Source: Prosopocoilus inquinatus (taxonomy: Eukaryota > Arthropoda > Insecta > Coleoptera > Lucanidae). From it: a DNA stretch of 64,000 bases. Below are positions 61,387 through 64,000 of the stretch, piece after piece. The DNA lies in contig CM069880.1 of assembly GCA_036172665.1 (NCBI GenBank), positions 3,846,501-3,910,500 on the forward strand. Direction: 5' to 3'. The position numbers and the translations under genes are program-made. The first letter of the stretch is position 1. Every line of letters begins with the position of its first letter. The notes beneath the pieces were generated by a model. The model made no database searches and was not told the DNA's origin. It saw only the letters and a list, made by a program, of their open reading frames with translations.

Positions 61387-64000
61387 AGACCTTTCGTTTG
61401 ATAGGCGACAATCCGGGTTTACGTTCGACGCGTCCAGTTTCGATCACTGCAGCGCCATCTTCTATCGAAAAATCGAACCGACGCGATTTTAAGTCGCCGC
61501 TCGGCGAGACCTTTCGTTTGATATGCGACAACCCGGGTTTACGTTCGACGCGTCCGATTTCGATCATTGCAGCGCCATCTTAGATCGAAAAATCGAACCG
61601 AAGCGATTTTCCGTCGCCGCTCGGCGAGACCTTTCGTTTGATACGCGACAACCCGGGTTTACGTTCGACGCGTTCGATTTCGATCATTGCAGCGCCATCT
61701 TCGATCGAAAAATCGAACCGACGCGATTCGAGACCTTTCGTTTGATACGCGACAACCCGGGTTTACGTTCGACGCGTTCGATTTCGATCATTGCAGCGCC
61801 ATCTTCGATCGAAAAATCGAACCGAAGCGATTTTCCGTCGCCGCTCGGCAAGACCTTTCGTTTGATACGCGACAACCCGGGTTTACGTTCGACGCGTCCG
61901 ATTTCGATCATTGCAGCGCCATCTTAGATCGAAAAATCGAACCGAAGCGATTTTCCGTCGCCGCTCGGCGAGACCTTTCGTTTGATACGCGACAATCCGG
62001 GTTTACGTTCGACGCGTTCGATTTCGATCATTGCAGCGCCATCTTCGATCGAAAAATCGAACCGACGCGATTTTCCGTCGCCGCTCAGCGAGACCTTTCG
62101 TTTGATACGCGACAACCCGGGTTTACGTTCGACGCGTCCAGTTTCGATCATTGCAGCGCCATCTTCGATCGAAAAATCGAACCGACGCGATTTTCCGTCG
62201 CCGCTCGGCGAGACCTTTCGTTTGATACTCGACAATCCGGGTTTACGTTCGACGCGTTCGATTTCGATCATTGCAGCGCCATCTTCGATCGAAAAATCGA
62301 ACCGACGCGATTTTCCGTCGCCGCTCGGCGAGACCTTTCGTTTGATACGCGACAATCCGGGTTTACGTTCGACGCGTCCGATTTCGATCATTGCAGCGCC
62401 ATCTTCTATCGAAAAATCGAACAGACGCGATTTTCCGTCGCCGATCGGCGAGACCTTTCGTTTGATGCGCGACAACCCGGGTTTACGTTCGACGCGTCCG
62501 ATTTCGATCATTGCAGCGCCATCTTCGATCGAAAAATCGAACCGACGCGATTTTCCGTCGCCGCTCGGCGAGACCTTTCGTTTGATACGCGACAATCCGG
62601 GTTTACGTTCGACGCGTTCGATTTCGATCATTGCAGCGCCATCTTCGATCGAAAAATCGAACCGACGCGATTTTCCGTCGCCGCTCGGCGAGACCTTTCG
62701 TTTGATACGCGACAACCCGGGTTTACGTTCGACTCGTTTGATTTCGATCATTGCAGTGCCATCTTCGATCGAAAAATCGAACCGACGCGATTTTCCGTCG
62801 CCGCTCGGCGAGACCTTTCGTTTGATGCGCGACAACCCGGGTTTACGTTCGACGCGTCCTGTTTCGATCATTGCAGCGTCATCTTCGATCGAAAAATCGA
62901 ACCGACGCGATTTTCCGTCGCCGCTCGGCGAGACCTTTCGTTTGATACGCGACAACCCGGGTTTACGTTCGACGCGTCTGATTTCGATCATTGCAGCGCC
63001 ATCTTCGATCGAAAAATCGAACAGACGCGATTTTCCGTCGCCGCTCGGCGAGACCTTTCGTTTGATACGCGACAACCCGGGTTTACGTTCGACGCGTCCG
63101 ATTTCGATCATTGCAGCGCCATCTTCTATCGAAAAATCGAACCGACGCGATTTTCCGTCGCCGCTCAGCGAGACCTTTCGTTTGATACGCGACAACCCGG
63201 GTTTACGTTCGACGCGTTCAGTTTCGATCATTGCAGCGTCATCTTCGATCGAAAAATCGAACCGACGCGATTTTCCGTCGCCGCTCAGCGAGACCTTTCG
63301 TTTGATACGCGACAACCCGGGTTTACGTTCGACGCGTCCAGTTTCGATCATTGCAGCGCCATCTTCCATCGAAAAATCGAACCGACGCGATTTTCCGTCG
63401 CCGCTCGGCGAAACCTTTCGTTTGATACTCGACAATCCGGGTTTACGTTCGACGCGTTCGATTTCGATCATTGCAGCGCCATCTTCTATCGAAAAATCGA
63501 ACCGACGCGATTTTCCGTCGCCGCTCGGCGAGACCTTTCGTTTGATGCGCGACAACCCGGGTTTACGTTCGACGCGTCCGATTTCGATCATTGCAGCGCC
63601 ATCTTCGATAGAAAAATCGAACCGACGCGATTTTCCGTCGCCGCTCGGCGAGACCTTTCGTTTGATACGCGACAATCCGGGTTTACGTTCGACGCGTTCG
63701 ATTTCGATCATTGCAGCGCCATCTTCGATCGAAAAATCGAACCGACGCGATTTTCCGTCGCCGCTCGGCGAGACCTTTCGTTTGATACGCGACAATCCGG
63801 GTTTACGTTCGACGCGTTCGATTTCGATCATTGCAGCGCCATCTTCGATCGAAAAATCGAACCGACGCGATTTTCCGTCGCCGCTCGGCGAGACCTTTCG
63901 TTTGATACGCGACAACCCGGGTTTACGTTCGACGCGTCCGATTTCGATCATTGCAGTGCCATCTTCGATCGAAAAATCGAACCGACGCGATTCTCCGTCG
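61387..64000 (+). repeat. S120 satellite, forward array 2 (about 22 units, runs off the window)
   Basis: Same unit and orientation as forward array 1. One unit near 61730 lacks 16 bp (GCGATTCGAGACC), making it 104 bp, so the 40-codon frame shifts there. A run of rare variants (ATTGCAGTGCC, GATGCGCGAC, GCAGCGTCATC, GCGTCTGATT, AACAGACGCG, CTTCTATCG) repeats in the order seen in array 1 at an offset of about 4019 bp, so the arrays are copies of each other. A minus-strand frame of 675 codons (61924-63951) is the same satellite artefact. The array is not finished at 64000. Confidence 0.95.

Noticed and set aside
54387..64000. rDNA intergenic spacer with duplicated promoters
   Set aside because: Subrepeats and promoter-like copies would fit, but no 18S, 28S or 5S sequence is in the window. 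Flanking sequence would be needed to revive the idea.

Overview
The window is almost entirely repetitive, non-coding eukaryotic DNA. I find no supportable protein-coding gene, tRNA, rRNA, CRISPR array or bacterial-type operon. Long satellite arrays, poly(A)-signal/poly(A) remnants and helically phased A-tracts point to a eukaryotic heterochromatic locus. CpG steps are frequent (TCGA, CGCG, ACGCGTCG), which would suit an arthropod such as an insect with little CpG loss. That taxonomic guess is weak inference, and no diagnostic gene is present to fix it.

Region 1 (1-54386) is about 350 tandem copies of a 149-bp satellite ('Sat149'), all in one orientation, in three blocks (1-15081, 16094-32736, 33749-54386). 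The register is very strict: distances between rare variant markers are whole multiples of 149 bp once small local indels are counted. Higher-order organisation is layered on top: dimer-like alternation of two unit types, a 5-mer (745 bp), an 8-mer, a 10-mer and 14-mer, and an order-preserving duplication of about 4.7 kb inside block II. The blocks are separated by two copies (15082-16093 and 32737-33748) of the same 1012-bp non-satellite island. The copies are about 99% identical and sit inside a roughly 2.8-2.9 kb segmental duplication that includes flanking satellite.

Region 2 (54387-64000) starts at an abrupt junction and is a composite of five modules. A is about 357 bp with a CGG microsatellite. 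U is a GC-rich segment ending in AATAAA, a 27-bp gap and A9. B is an AT-rich part with phased A-tracts and triplicated 15-bp boxes, plus a GC-rich core with a stem-loop and a TATA-like site. S120 is a 120-bp satellite. D is 132 bp. The order is A1-U-B-S120(rev)-D-A2-S120(fwd)-B'-A'-D'-S120(fwd, leaving the window). B and B' are near-identical inverted arms facing each other across S120. The two forward S120 arrays share an ordered set of unit variants at an offset of about 4.02 kb, so a macro-unit [S120-D-A-B] seems to have been amplified both directly and by inversion.

The best link between the regions is a 36-bp segment at the edge of both 1-kb islands that matches the poly(A)-signal end of module U at 35 of 36 positions. 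The long open frames in S120 follow from a 120-bp (40-codon) period with several stop-free frames; they are better read as satellite than as genes. The candidate system is therefore structural: a putative centromeric or heterochromatic satellite of near-nucleosomal length bordered by an inverted macrosatellite whose arms carry TATA-like sites aimed into the arrays.
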